DNA from: Kribbella sp. NBC_01245
GTDB lineage: Bacteria; Actinomycetota; Actinomycetes; Propionibacteriales; Kribbellaceae
Reading direction: 5' to 3'
Assembly (NCBI RefSeq): GCF_036226525.1
Contig: NZ_CP108487.1
Location: forward strand, 8,246,001 to 8,310,000
Length of the DNA: 64,000 nt
The position numbers and the translations under genes are program-made. The notes beneath the pieces were generated by a model. It was not told the origin of the DNA and did not search any database. It was given only the letters and a program-made list of their open reading frames with translations. Within the stretch, counting starts at the first letter, position 1. Each line of letters starts with the position of its first letter. Below, one piece after another: positions 49,873 to 59,174 of this stretch.

Positions 49873-50982
49873 ATGTCCGGTCCCAACACGAACTATGACC
49901 CGGTCGAGGTCACGCCGCTGCATGCGGGCGAGATCGAGCGGACTACGGACGAGGCGCTGCAGGCGTTTACCGCGGCGGCGGATCTCGCCGCCTTGCAGGA
50001 GGCGAAGCTCGCGCACATGAGCGACCGGTCGCCGATCGCGCTGGCCAATCGCGAGATCGGTTCACTGCCGCCGCAGGCCCGCAAGGAGGCCGGCCAGCGG
50101 ATCGGTACCGCCCGCAAGGCGATCAACGAGGCCTTCGCGGCCCGCCAGCTGGTGCTCGAGGCCGAGCACGAGGAGCGGATGCTCGCCACCGAGCGGGTCG
50201 ACGTCACCCTGCCCTGGCACACCCCGCAGCTCGGCGCGCGGCACCCGTTGTCGCTGATCTCCGAGCAGGTCGCGGACGTCTTCACCGCACTCGGCTGGGA
50301 TGTCGCCGAGGGACCCGAGGTCGAGGCCGAGTGGCTGAACTTCGACGCCCTCAACTTCCAGCCGGACCACCCGGCGCGGCAGATGCAGGACACGTTCTTC
50401 GTCGAGCCGGCCGGTTCCGGCACGCTGCTGCGGACGCACACGTCGCCCGTGCAGGCGCGGTCGATGCTGACCCGCAAGCCGCCGATCTACGTGATCTGCC
50501 CGGGCCGGGTCTTCCGGACCGACGAGCTGGACGCGACCCACACGCCCGTCTTCCACCAGGTCGAGGGCCTGGTCGTGGACGAGGGCATCACGCTCGCGCA
50601 CCTCAAGGGCACGCTGGACCACTTCGTCACCGCGATGTTCGGCGAGGGGCTCGAGGCGCGCATCCGGCCGAACTACTTCCCCTTCACCGAGCCGTCGGCC
50701 GAGGTCGACCTGAAGTGCTTCGTCTGCCGTGGCGAGTCTGTCGGCAACCCGGACCGCCCATGTCGTACGTGTGGCAGCGAGGGATGGATCGAGTGGGGCG
50801 GCTGCGGTGTGGTCAACCCGCGCGTCCTGCAGGCCTGCGGGATCGACACCGAGCGCTACTCCGGTTTCGCGTTCGGGATGGGTCTGGAGCGGACGTTGAT
50901 GTTCCGCAACGGCGTGGAGGACATGCGGGACATGGTCGAGGGTGACGTGCGGTTCAGCCGCCAGTTCGGGATGGAGATCTGA
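49873..50982 (+). CDS. pheS: Phenylalanyl-tRNA synthetase alpha subunit
   Basis: This 369-residue class II synthetase subunit has an N-terminal coiled-coil (about 20-100) and a catalytic core with motif 2 (VFRTDELDATHTPVFHQVEGLVV-type region) and motif 3 FGMGLERTLMFRNG. GGAAGG seven bases upstream sets the ATG at 49873; in-frame TTG and ATG at 49855 and 49858 lack a ribosome site. Its stop shares a base with pheT (TGATG). Confidence 0.96.
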   Translation: MSGPNTNYDPVEVTPLHAGEIERTTDEALQAFTAAADLAALQEAKLAHMSDRSPIALANREIGSLPPQARKEAGQRIGTARKAINEAFAARQLVLEAEHEERMLATERVDVTLPWHTPQLGARHPLSLISEQVADVFTALGWDVAEGPEVEAEWLNFDALNFQPDHPARQMQDTFFVEPAGSGTLLRTHTSPVQARSMLTRKPPIYVICPGRVFRTDELDATHTPVFHQVEGLVVDEGITLAHLKGTLDHFVTAMFGEGLEARIRPNYFPFTEPSAEVDLKCFVCRGESVGNPDRPCRTCGSEGWIEWGGCGVVNPRVLQACGIDTERYSGFAFGMGLERTLMFRNGVEDMRDMVEGDVRFSRQFGMEI

Positions 50983-53471
50983 TGCGGGTCCCACTGTCAT
51001 GGCTTCGCGAGTACGTCGAGTTGCCGGCGGGCGTCAGCGGCCGGGAGGTCGGCGAGAAGCTGGTTCGGGCCGGCCTTGAGGTCGAGACCGTCGATGAGGG
51101 CGGCGCGGGTCTGACCGGTCCGCTCGTCGTCGGCCGGGTGCTCACGTTCGAGCCCGAGCCGCAGAAGAACGGCAAGACCATCCGCTGGTGCTCCCTGGAC
51201 ATCGGCGCGGATGAGCCGCAATGGGTCGTTTGCGGCGCGAGCAACTTCGAGGTCGATGACCTGGTCGTCGTCGTACTCCCGGGCGCGGTGCTGCCTGGCG
51301 GCTTCGCCATCTCGGCACGCAAGACGTACGGATACGTTTCGAACGGGATGATCTGCTCGACCGCCGAACTCGGTCTCGGCGATGACGGCAAGGGCGGCAT
51401 CCTCGTCCTCGGCGCCGACGAGGCGAAGCCGGGCGACGACGCGATCGAGCTGCTCCAGCTCCGCGAGGACGTGCTCGACATCGCCGTCACGCCCGACCGC
51501 GGGTACTGCCTGTCCATCCGTGGCGTCGCCCGCGAGGCGGCCACGGCGTACGGCGTGCCGCTCAAAGACCCGGCCGCGCTCGAGCTGACCGGTGCCGGCA
51601 AGGGCGGTTACCCGGTCAAGGTCGAGGACGCTGCCGCCAACCCGGTTTTCGTCACTCGCACGGTGACCGGGATCGACCCGAGCGCGCCGTCGCCGCGTTG
51701 GCTGCAGCAGCGGCTCGCGCTGTCCGGTATGCGCTCGATCTCGATCGGCGTGGACATCACCAACTACGTGATGCTCGAGCTGGGGCAGCCCATCCACGGG
51801 TACGACAAGGCGCGCCTGGCCGGCGACATCGTCGTACGGCGGGCGACCGCAGGCGAGAAGCTGGTCACGCTGGACGACCAGACGCGCGAGCTCGACCCCG
51901 AGGACCTGCTGATCACCGACGACTCCGGCCCGATCGGTATCGCCGGCGTGATGGGTGGCGCGACCACCGAGATCTCCGCGTCGACCACCGACGTCGTGAT
52001 CGAGGCGGCGCACTTCGACGCGATCACGATCGCCCGCTCAAGCCGCCGTCACAAGCTGTCGTCCGAGGCGTCGCGCCGGTTCGAGCGTGGCGTTGACCCG
52101 GCCCTTCCGCGGTACGCCGCACAGCGCGTCGCGGATCTGCTGGCCGAGCTTGCGGGTGGCACGATCACGCCGGACGAGACGGTCGTGGGCGAGCCCGCGA
52201 CCGCCGAGCCGGTGACGATCCCAGTCGCGCACGCGGCCACCGTGGCGGGCGCTCCGATCTCCGACGCGGATACGGTCGCCTGGCTCGAGGCCGTCGGCTG
52301 CAAGGTCGAGACCGCTGGTTCGGACCTGACGATCACCGCGCCGAGCTGGCGGCCGGATCTGCGGGACCCCAACGACTTCGCCGAAGAGGTCATCCGGCTC
52401 TACGGGTACGACAACGTGCCGTCGGTCCTGCCGCCCGCTCCGGGTGGCCAGGGTCTGACCGGGTCCCAGCGCCGGCGCCGCCGGATCGCGACGGCCCTCG
52501 TCGGCGCGGGTTTGACCGAGGTCGTGGCCTACCCGTTCGTGGGCGAGGCTGATTTCGACGCACTCGGCCTGCCCGGCGACGACGAGCGCCGTACGACGGT
52601 CCGCCTGGCCAACCCGTTGTCCGACGAAGAGCCGTCCATGCAGACGACCCTGCTGCCGGGGCTGCTCCGTACGGCGGAGCGCAACGTCGGCCGCGGTACG
52701 ACGGACCTCGCGCTGTTCCAGACCAGCCTGGTCTTCCTGCCGAAGGCCTCCGAGGGCGGCGTGAGCGTGGCGCCGTTGCCTTCGGTGGCGCAGCGGCCGA
52801 CCGACGAGGAGCTGCTCGCGCTCGACGCGGCGCTCCCGCACCAGCCGTTGCACCTCGGCGCCGTACTGACCGGTGCCCGCGTGGCCGCCGGCTGGTGGGG
52901 CAAGGCCCAGCCGGTCAGCTGGACCGACGCCGTGCAGGTCGCTCGTACGGTCGCACTGGCCGTCGGAGTCGAGCCGGTGCTGCGGAACGTCGAGCGCGCG
53001 CCGTGGCACCCGGGCCGGTGTGCCGAGGTGTCCGTTGGCGACACGATCGTCGGTTATGCCGGTGAGTTGCACCCGACGGTCTGCAAGGCGTTCGGCCTGC
53101 CCGCGCGATCGGCAGCCGTAGAGCTGAACCTGGACGCCCTGATCGAGGCCGCGCCGGTCTCGGTGACGGCAGAGCCCTTCTCGTCGTACCCGGTGGCCAA
53201 GGAGGACGTGGCGCTGATCGTGCCCGCCGAGGTGGCATCGGCCGACGTCGAGGCGGCGCTGGTCGAAGGCGCGGGCGATCTACTCGAGTCGATTCGGCTC
53301 TTCGACGTCTATACGGGTGAGCAGATCAGCGAGGGCAAGAAGTCGCTGGCCTTCGCGTTGCGCTTCCGGGCGCCCGATCGGACTCTCACCGAGACCGAGG
53401 TGGCCGAGGCCAGGCAAGCGGCGGTGCAGGTCACGGTCAGCCGGTTCGGTGCCGTTCAGCGCGTCGGCTGA
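50982..53471 (+). CDS. pheT: Phenylalanyl-tRNA synthetase beta subunit
   Basis: This 829-residue subunit has all expected regions: the tRNA-binding OB fold (about 40-150), the B3/B4 editing domain (about 200-400, VDITNYVMLELGQPIHGYD), B5, the catalytic-like core and the C-terminal ferredoxin-fold anticodon domain (AEPFSSYPVAKEDVALIVP onward). It forms the alpha2beta2 enzyme with PheS. Confidence 0.97.
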   Translation: MRVPLSWLREYVELPAGVSGREVGEKLVRAGLEVETVDEGGAGLTGPLVVGRVLTFEPEPQKNGKTIRWCSLDIGADEPQWVVCGASNFEVDDLVVVVLPGAVLPGGFAISARKTYGYVSNGMICSTAELGLGDDGKGGILVLGADEAKPGDDAIELLQLREDVLDIAVTPDRGYCLSIRGVAREAATAYGVPLKDPAALELTGAGKGGYPVKVEDAAANPVFVTRTVTGIDPSAPSPRWLQQRLALSGMRSISIGVDITNYVMLELGQPIHGYDKARLAGDIVVRRATAGEKLVTLDDQTRELDPEDLLITDDSGPIGIAGVMGGATTEISASTTDVVIEAAHFDAITIARSSRRHKLSSEASRRFERGVDPALPRYAAQRVADLLAELAGGTITPDETVVGEPATAEPVTIPVAHAATVAGAPISDADTVAWLEAVGCKVETAGSDLTITAPSWRPDLRDPNDFAEEVIRLYGYDNVPSVLPPAPGGQGLTGSQRRRRRIATALVGAGLTEVVAYPFVGEADFDALGLPGDDERRTTVRLANPLSDEEPSMQTTLLPGLLRTAERNVGRGTTDLALFQTSLVFLPKASEGGVSVAPLPSVAQRPTDEELLALDAALPHQPLHLGAVLTGARVAAGWWGKAQPVSWTDAVQVARTVALAVGVEPVLRNVERAPWHPGRCAEVSVGDTIVGYAGELHPTVCKAFGLPARSAAVELNLDALIEAAPVSVTAEPFSSYPVAKEDVALIVPAEVASADVEAALVEGAGDLLESIRLFDVYTGEQISEGKKSLAFALRFRAPDRTLTETEVAEARQAAVQVTVSRFGAVQRVG

Positions 53472-53483
53472 TCCGGCCCGATC

Positions 53484-55019
53484 GTGACGAGTCCCAGGGT
53501 CGCGGTCGCCGCGCCGAACGTGGCGGCGGCCGAGGCCGGGGTCCGGCTCGCGTCCGAGGGCGGTAACGCGGTCGACGCTGCCCTCGCGGCGACGCTGGTC
53601 ATGATGGTCAACGAGATCGGCGTGGTCTCACCGGCCGCGGGCGGATTCGTCACGGTGCAACCACCCGGCGGCGATCCCGTCACCATCGACGGCTGGGTCG
53701 AGATGCCCGGCCGAGGTCTGCCGCCGGAGCGGTTCGGCCGGGGCGTCTGGGATATCGAGACCGAGTACGGCGGTGGTACCACGACCACGGTCGGCCACGG
53801 GTCCGTCGCGACGCCGGGCGCTCTCAAGGCGCTCGACCTCGCCCACCAGCGGTACGGGCGTGCGCCTTGGCACGAGGTCGTCCGGCCTGCCGTCGAGATC
53901 GCCCACTCCGGCTTCCCGTTGGGCCCGACCTCGGCGTACTACCTGGGCTATACGCACGACATCATCTTCGGCTGGCACGAGCCGAGCCACGCCGTCGTAC
54001 ATGACAAGACGGGCGCCGTCCTCACCACCGGGTCCACGGTGGTCATCCCGCACCTCGCCGAGTCGTTGCAGCTCATCGCGGACATCGGCGCATCCGCGTT
54101 GTACACGGGCGAGCTGGCCGAGCTCATCGCCGACGACATGGCCGAGCGGGAGGGCATCCTCACCCGCGAGGACCTCGCGGCGTACCAGGCGGTGGTCCGG
54201 CCGGCGTTGACCGTCGAGCAGAACGGCTGGCGCCTCGCGACGAACCCGCCCCCGGCCGTTGGTGGTGTGGCCGTCGCGGCGATGCTGGCCCTGCTGGACG
54301 GCGTACCGGCGGCGGGTGGTTGGACGGCCGCCGAGTTGCGCCGCCTGGTCGACGTACAGCATGCGGTGCTCGGGCAGCGCCTGGCCGAACTCGATGCCGA
54401 GGACGAGCGTCTGCTGGCTGGGCGCAACGTTCTCGAGTTGGCCCGGGCGGGCGATCTGCGCGCGCTTGGATCACCCAGTACGGCGACGGTCTCGGTGGTC
54501 GACGATTCGGGTGACGCGTGCGCGGTGACGGTGTCGTCCGGGTATGGGTCGGGCGCGATGACGCCAGGTACGGGCATTTGGCTGAACAACGCGCTCGGGG
54601 AGCAGGAGTTGCTCGCGGGTGGCGTCCACAGTCTGCCGCCGGGGACGCGGCTGACCTCGAACATGGCGCCGACCGTGGCCCGCCGCTCTCACGATGGCGC
54701 GGTGCTGGCCATTGGTTCGCCTGGTTCGGACCGGATCCCGACGGCGTTGGCGCAGACGTACGCGCTTTTCGCGCATGGCAGGATGCCGCTGCGCGAGGCG
54801 GTCGAATACCCGCGCCTGCACGTCCGCGTCCGCTCCGACATCACCGTCGACCACGAGGAAGACCTGACCCTCCCGGCGCTCGACCTCCCCACCCGCGCAA
54901 TGCCCCCACACTCGATGTACTTCGGCGGAGTAGCCGCCGCCCTCTGGGAACCAACCACCGGCCTAACCGTCGCCGGCGACCCCCGCCGCACCGGCGCCAC
55001 CGCCATCTCCTCCGGCTAG
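53484..55019 (+). CDS. Gamma-glutamyltransferase-family protein
   Basis: This 511-residue Ntn hydrolase of the gamma-glutamyltransferase family normally self-cleaves before a Thr. The family start RVAVAAPNVAAAEAGVRLASEGGNAVDAAL is present. The small-subunit start lies in GSPSTATVSVVDDSGDACAV, with Thr as probable nucleophile, followed by GSGAMTPGTGIWLNNALG and SNMAPTV. No signal peptide is seen, so it is probably cytoplasmic. GTG at 53484 lies 12 bases after the pheT stop. Confidence 0.85.
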   Translation: MTSPRVAVAAPNVAAAEAGVRLASEGGNAVDAALAATLVMMVNEIGVVSPAAGGFVTVQPPGGDPVTIDGWVEMPGRGLPPERFGRGVWDIETEYGGGTTTTVGHGSVATPGALKALDLAHQRYGRAPWHEVVRPAVEIAHSGFPLGPTSAYYLGYTHDIIFGWHEPSHAVVHDKTGAVLTTGSTVVIPHLAESLQLIADIGASALYTGELAELIADDMAEREGILTREDLAAYQAVVRPALTVEQNGWRLATNPPPAVGGVAVAAMLALLDGVPAAGGWTAAELRRLVDVQHAVLGQRLAELDAEDERLLAGRNVLELARAGDLRALGSPSTATVSVVDDSGDACAVTVSSGYGSGAMTPGTGIWLNNALGEQELLAGGVHSLPPGTRLTSNMAPTVARRSHDGAVLAIGSPGSDRIPTALAQTYALFAHGRMPLREAVEYPRLHVRVRSDITVDHEEDLTLPALDLPTRAMPPHSMYFGGVAAALWEPTTGLTVAGDPRRTGATAISSG

Positions 55020-55659
55020 TGATCCCATCGGGCTCGTACGTCGCCCTCGCACTCGTCGCCGCGACCGTTCTCGCCTGGCTCCTCGCCCGGATCCTGCTGC
55101 TGACACGGCAGGGCCGGACCGAGCAGGCGACTCGACTCGCCCGGACAGGCACGGTCGTCTGGGCCATCGGTCTCTTGATCGCGACGCTGCGTGGCAGCCC
55201 GCCCATGGGCCTGGACGAGCGGCCCGTCTTCGTGTTCGTGCCGTTCTCCAGCCACAACACGGTCCTCGACTACGAGATCGCGCTGAACTGCCTCTTGTTC
55301 ACGCCCTCGCTCTGCTGCTGCCGTGGGCGGCGAGGTGGACTGCCGCGCGCACGATCACCGCATCGACCGCCCTGGCCTTCGGCGCTTCGGTCTTCATCGA
55401 GCTGATCCAGGCATTCACCCCACTAGGCATCGCCGCCGACATCACCGACGTCCTCCTCAACACAGCAGGCTGCCTAGCCGCGAGCCTCCCCGCCGCCCTC
55501 CTGCACCGGTTCACGCTGCCGCGTCGACCGGTGGCCGAAGCCGAAATCTCACCGGGCGGGAGTCCACTTGACGCAGGTGGCGGTCCCGTCGGCTCGGTAA
55601 CGGTCCCCGTCGTCGAGCCGCCATTCGGCGGCGACGGAATTGATCGACAATTCCTTTGA
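55019..55659 (+). pseudogene. VanZ-family membrane protein with a frameshift
   Basis: The first frame from GTG 55019 gives VanZ-type N-terminal spans (SYVALALVAATVLAWLLARIL, VPFSSHNTVLDYEIALNCLLF) up to about 55306. The rest continues in another frame (ALALLLPWAARWTAARTITA, FIELIQAFTPLGIAADITDV, LLNTAGCLAASL) to a stop at 55657-55659. Adding one C to the CCC at 55304-55306 restores a single frame. This is either a real deletion or a sequencing or assembly error. The start overlaps the previous stop by one base. Nothing was recognised between 55660 and 55832. Confidence 0.8.
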
Positions 55660-55832
55660 CGACTTCAACGAGATCATGATTTTCCATTATTTTAGCGGCC
55701 GGCCGCGCGACGATGTCGATGCTCGCTGTGCGCCAACATCGCCTTCGCCCCGGGTTCAATGGCTTCGCCTTTTCGCCATTGCTGTGGCCGCGTGCCCCTG
55801 TTGGAAAACACTGCTGTTGTCAGCCGAACTGC

Positions 55833-56744
55833 TCAACCGTGCTTTGAAACGGCATCGGTCTCAAGCTGCCACATTTCATAGTTCCCGCATTCTGCCGTGA
55901 TCTCAGCCGTCGCCTGAGCCGCGGTGAAAAAGTCGTCGGCGATCGGCGAGGTGCGCGATGCCGCCATCGCGAGGTATACCTGGTCGGGCGCCAAATCCGG
56001 GATGGGCACGTAGCTGATGTCCGGACGTGAGTAGAACACGGTCTCCGAACGCCCCACGAACGAGATACCACGGCCGGCCGCGACGTGCTCGAGCTTCTCC
56101 TCAACCCCGCGCACCCGGAGCCCGGAGTCGGGGAGCGGACGCCTGGTGGGTTGCGTGCTCGCGTCGGCATGCCAGACCAGCGGCTCACCGGCCAGGTCGG
56201 CCTCGGTGACCTCCTCCTTGCCGGCCAACCGGTGACCGGCGGGCAGCACCACCATGAGCGGCTCGGTGTAGAGCGGAGTCAGGCGCAGGCCGGTCTCGTC
56301 GATGGGCAGCCGCACATAGCCGACGTCGACGCGGCCGTCGAGCAGCATCAGGGCCTGGTCGTCCCATTCCATCCGCTGCACGTCCACGACCACGTCCGGA
56401 TGCCGGGCCTCGAACGCCCGCGTCGCCGGGATGACCGGGATGCCGGCCCGAAAGCCGACCACCAGCCGCCGGCTGCCGCGGGCGGCCACGGACACCCGGC
56501 GCCGGACCGCGTGCGCGGAGGCGAGCAGCGGTCCGGCGTCGTTCAGCAGTTGTCGGCCCGCGTCGGTCAGCGCTACGCCGTGGCTATCCCTGGTGAACAG
56601 CGAGGCGCCGAGATCCTGTTCCAGCGCGCGGATCTGCCGACTGAGCACCGGCTGCGCGATGTGCAGCTCATCGGCGGCGCGGCCGAAGTGCAGCCTTTCG
56701 GCGACGGCGACGAAGTAGCGCAACTTGCGCAGGTCCAGATCCAT
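55833..56744 (-). CDS. LysR-family transcriptional regulator
   Basis: This 303-residue regulator has the N-terminal winged HTH LRKLRYFVAVAERLHFGRAA, AQPVLSRQIRALEQDLG and a C-terminal periplasmic-binding-like effector domain. It is divergent from the SDR-led oxidoreductase cluster, which it probably activates. A symmetric GAATTC site lies between them (56843-56861). Confidence 0.93.
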   Translation of the reverse strand: MDLDLRKLRYFVAVAERLHFGRAADELHIAQPVLSRQIRALEQDLGASLFTRDSHGVALTDAGRQLLNDAGPLLASAHAVRRRVSVAARGSRRLVVGFRAGIPVIPATRAFEARHPDVVVDVQRMEWDDQALMLLDGRVDVGYVRLPIDETGLRLTPLYTEPLMVVLPAGHRLAGKEEVTEADLAGEPLVWHADASTQPTRRPLPDSGLRVRGVEEKLEHVAAGRGISFVGRSETVFYSRPDISYVPIPDLAPDQVYLAMAASRTSPIADDFFTAAQATAEITAECGNYEMWQLETDAVSKHG

Positions 56745-56842
56745 GGAGCCTCCCGGTCCGGCGATACCCCCAAGGTATCACCACGGCTGAAAAGGGTCTT
56801 GGACATTCACTCAAGCCAATGGCATCGTTCATGGGGCCGAGT

Positions 56843-56861
56843 GAATTCGATATAAGAATTC
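56843..56861. promoter_or_regulatory. Candidate LysR-binding site in the divergent region
   Basis: Two GAATTC hexamers (56843-56848 and 56856-56861) form a 19-bp symmetric site around GATATAA, 99 bases upstream of the LysR start. It fits the T-N11-A type of LysR boxes. The rest of the 266-base gap (56745-57010) shows nothing else. Confidence 0.5.
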
Positions 56862-57010
56862 GGCATCGGTATTTGATGGCAGGGCCCAGAACCAGAATGA
56901 GCACGTCAGTAATTGAGCCCGTCCATCGCGTCATTCGACGGCGTTGACGACGAGTCTGGTCTAGATAAGAACCAACTGTTTCGGATACCCATCAATTCAA
57001 CGGAGTGATC

Positions 57011-57745
57011 GTGGGAAAGCTCGATGGCAAGGTAGCGGTCATCACCGGCGGATCCACCGGCATGGCACTGGCCGGCGCCAAACTGTTCGTCGAGGAAGGA
57101 GCGCACGTCTTCATCCAGGCCCGGCGGCAGGAAGCACTGGACGACGCCGTCAAGCTGATCGGCCGCAACGTCACCGCCGTCCAGGGTGATGCGGCCGAAC
57201 TGGACGACCTGGACCGCTTGTACGACACCGTCAAGCGGGAAAAGGGCTCGATCGACGTGCTGTGGGCCAGCGCCGGGATGGGCGAACCCGCCGTCCTCGG
57301 CGAGATCACCGAGGAACAGTTCGACCGCGCCTTCTCGCTCAACGCGCGCGGCACCCTGTTCACCGTGCAGAAGGCACTGCCGCTGATCAACGACAACGGC
57401 TCGATCTTCATGACCGGATCCAACGCCTCCCTCGGTGCCTTCCCCGGCTGGAGCCTCTACGCGGGAAGCAAAGCCGTCCAGCAGGCCTGGGCCCGCGTCT
57501 GGCTCAACGAACTGCGCGACCGCAAGATCCGGGTCAACGTCCTGACCCCCGGCCAGGTCGCCACCGCCAAACAGGAAGAACTGTTCGACGAGGCAACCAA
57601 GGCCGCATTCGAGTCCCTCATCCCCCGCGGAAAGATGGGCCGCCCCGAAGAAATCGCCACCGTCGCCCTGTTCCTCGCGTCCGACGACTCCAGCTACGTC
57701 AACGGCCTGGAACTGGTCACCGACGGCGGCACCACCGCCATCTGA
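57011..57745 (+). CDS. Short-chain dehydrogenase/reductase
   Basis: This 244-residue NAD(P)-dependent SDR has cofactor loop TGGSTGM, NAG-equivalent ASAGM, catalytic Ser in MTGSNAS and Tyr/Lys in YAGSK, and the C-terminal GLELVTDGG. ACGGAG ends six bases before GTG 57011, so this start is preferred to GTG 57005. It is first of four oxidoreductase genes controlled by the divergent LysR gene. Confidence 0.9.
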   Translation: MGKLDGKVAVITGGSTGMALAGAKLFVEEGAHVFIQARRQEALDDAVKLIGRNVTAVQGDAAELDDLDRLYDTVKREKGSIDVLWASAGMGEPAVLGEITEEQFDRAFSLNARGTLFTVQKALPLINDNGSIFMTGSNASLGAFPGWSLYAGSKAVQQAWARVWLNELRDRKIRVNVLTPGQVATAKQEELFDEATKAAFESLIPRGKMGRPEEIATVALFLASDDSSYVNGLELVTDGGTTAI

Positions 57746-57857
57746 ACCACACACCAGGAATGCCGCTGGCCCAGAAACGTCGCGGCCGACGCCCTGCGCC
57801 TGACCCGGCACGAACAAGACAGAGCGATACCTCGAGAACAGGAAGAGAGCACACCCC

Positions 57858-58502
57858 ATGAGCAGCATCACCCTCATCGGTACGGGGAATATGGCCCGTA
57901 CCATCGGCACGCTCGCGGTGGCGGGCGGCAACACCGTCGAGGTCATGGGACGCGATCAGTCCAAGGCCGATGACCTGGCCAAGGCTCTGGGCGGCGGCGC
58001 GACGACGGGCAAGTGGGGCGCCGTCCCGGCCGGGGACATCGTCATCACGGCCCTGTTGTACGACGGTGTCGTTCCGGTCGTCGCCGAGTACGGAGACGCC
58101 CTTGCGGGCAAGGTCATCGTCGACATCAGCAACCCCTTCAACGCCACGTTCGACGGATTGGCCCACAGCGAGGAGACCTCGATCTCGCAGGAAGTCGCCA
58201 AGGTGGCCCCGGCCAGCGCCAGCGTGGTGAAGGCATTCAACACCATCTTCCGCAATGTCCTGGAGAAGGGCCGGCCCAACGTCTTCATCGCTGGCGACAA
58301 TGCGCAGGCCAAGGCGGGCGTGGCGGCATTCATCGAGAGCCTCGGGCTGCGCCCGCTGGACGTCGGCGGCCTGAAAATGGCGCACTGGCTGGAAGGAGTG
58401 GGCGTGGTCACCGTGGGCCTCGCCGGCAACGGGGTTGGCCACTGGGACTTCGCCCTCGGCGTCAACGAATTCAGACTAGAGAAAGAGAGTGCTCACCCAT
58501 GA
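57858..58502 (+). CDS. NADP/F420-type reductase-like protein, copy A
   Basis: This 214-residue Rossmann-fold protein of the F420:NADPH oxidoreductase-like family (NAD-binding loop LIGTGNMARTIGTLAVAGG, DISNPFNATFDG, VKAFNTIF) is close to the protein encoded next. The two share most motifs (AGKVIVDISN and AGKVIIDITN; FIESLGLRPL in both). It overlaps copy B by ATGA. The substrate is unknown. Confidence 0.8.
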   Translation: MSSITLIGTGNMARTIGTLAVAGGNTVEVMGRDQSKADDLAKALGGGATTGKWGAVPAGDIVITALLYDGVVPVVAEYGDALAGKVIVDISNPFNATFDGLAHSEETSISQEVAKVAPASASVVKAFNTIFRNVLEKGRPNVFIAGDNAQAKAGVAAFIESLGLRPLDVGGLKMAHWLEGVGVVTVGLAGNGVGHWDFALGVNEFRLEKESAHP

Positions 58503-59122
58503 GCAGCATCAGTTTCATCGGCCTGGGGGCCATGGCCCGCGCCATAGCCACTCGCGCGGTCGCGGGCGGCAACTCCGTCGAGATCATCGGCCGCGACGCA
58601 GCCAAGGCCAAGGACCTGGCTGCCGCGCTCGGCGGCGGGGCCACGGCTGGCACATTCGGCACCGTCCCTGCTGGCGACGTCGTCGTCCTCGCCCTGCCCT
58701 ACGCCAGCGCCGTGCCGGTCGTCGCCCAGTACGGGGATGCACTGGCCGGCAAGGTCATCATCGACATCACCAACACCTTCAACGCCGACGCCACCGGGCT
58801 TGTCATCCCTGACGGCACTTCCGGTGCGCAGGAGATCGCCAAGGCCGCCCCAGCGAGCGCCCAGGTCGTGAAGGCGTTCAACACCGTCTTCGGCCACGTC
58901 CTGGCCCAGGGGCGTCCGTTGGACGTGTTCTTCGCCGGAGATGACGCGCGGGCCAAGTCCAGCGTGTCGGCGTTCATCGAGAGCCTCGGACTGCGTCCCC
59001 TCAATGTCGGCGGCCTGGAGATGGCCCGCTGGCTGGAAGGGGTCGGGCCGCTGCTGATGGGCCTGGCCCGCCACGGCGCGGGGAGCTTCGACATCGCCCT
59101 CAGCGTCGACCTCCCCGACTGA
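58499..59122 (+). CDS. NADP/F420-type reductase-like protein, copy B
   Basis: This 207-residue paralogue of copy A has FIGLGAMARAIATRAVAGG at the N-terminus, FNADATGLVIPDG, VVKAFNTVF and the common LGLRPLNVGGLEMARWLEGV. The pair looks like a tandem duplication that has since diverged. The ATG at 58499 overlaps the previous stop. Confidence 0.8.
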   Translation: MSSISFIGLGAMARAIATRAVAGGNSVEIIGRDAAKAKDLAAALGGGATAGTFGTVPAGDVVVLALPYASAVPVVAQYGDALAGKVIIDITNTFNADATGLVIPDGTSGAQEIAKAAPASAQVVKAFNTVFGHVLAQGRPLDVFFAGDDARAKSSVSAFIESLGLRPLNVGGLEMARWLEGVGPLLMGLARHGAGSFDIALSVDLPD

Positions 59123-59174
59123 GTGCACTCGCACCGCCACTTCTTCCGCGACATCACTCGCAAGGAGCAGTAAC

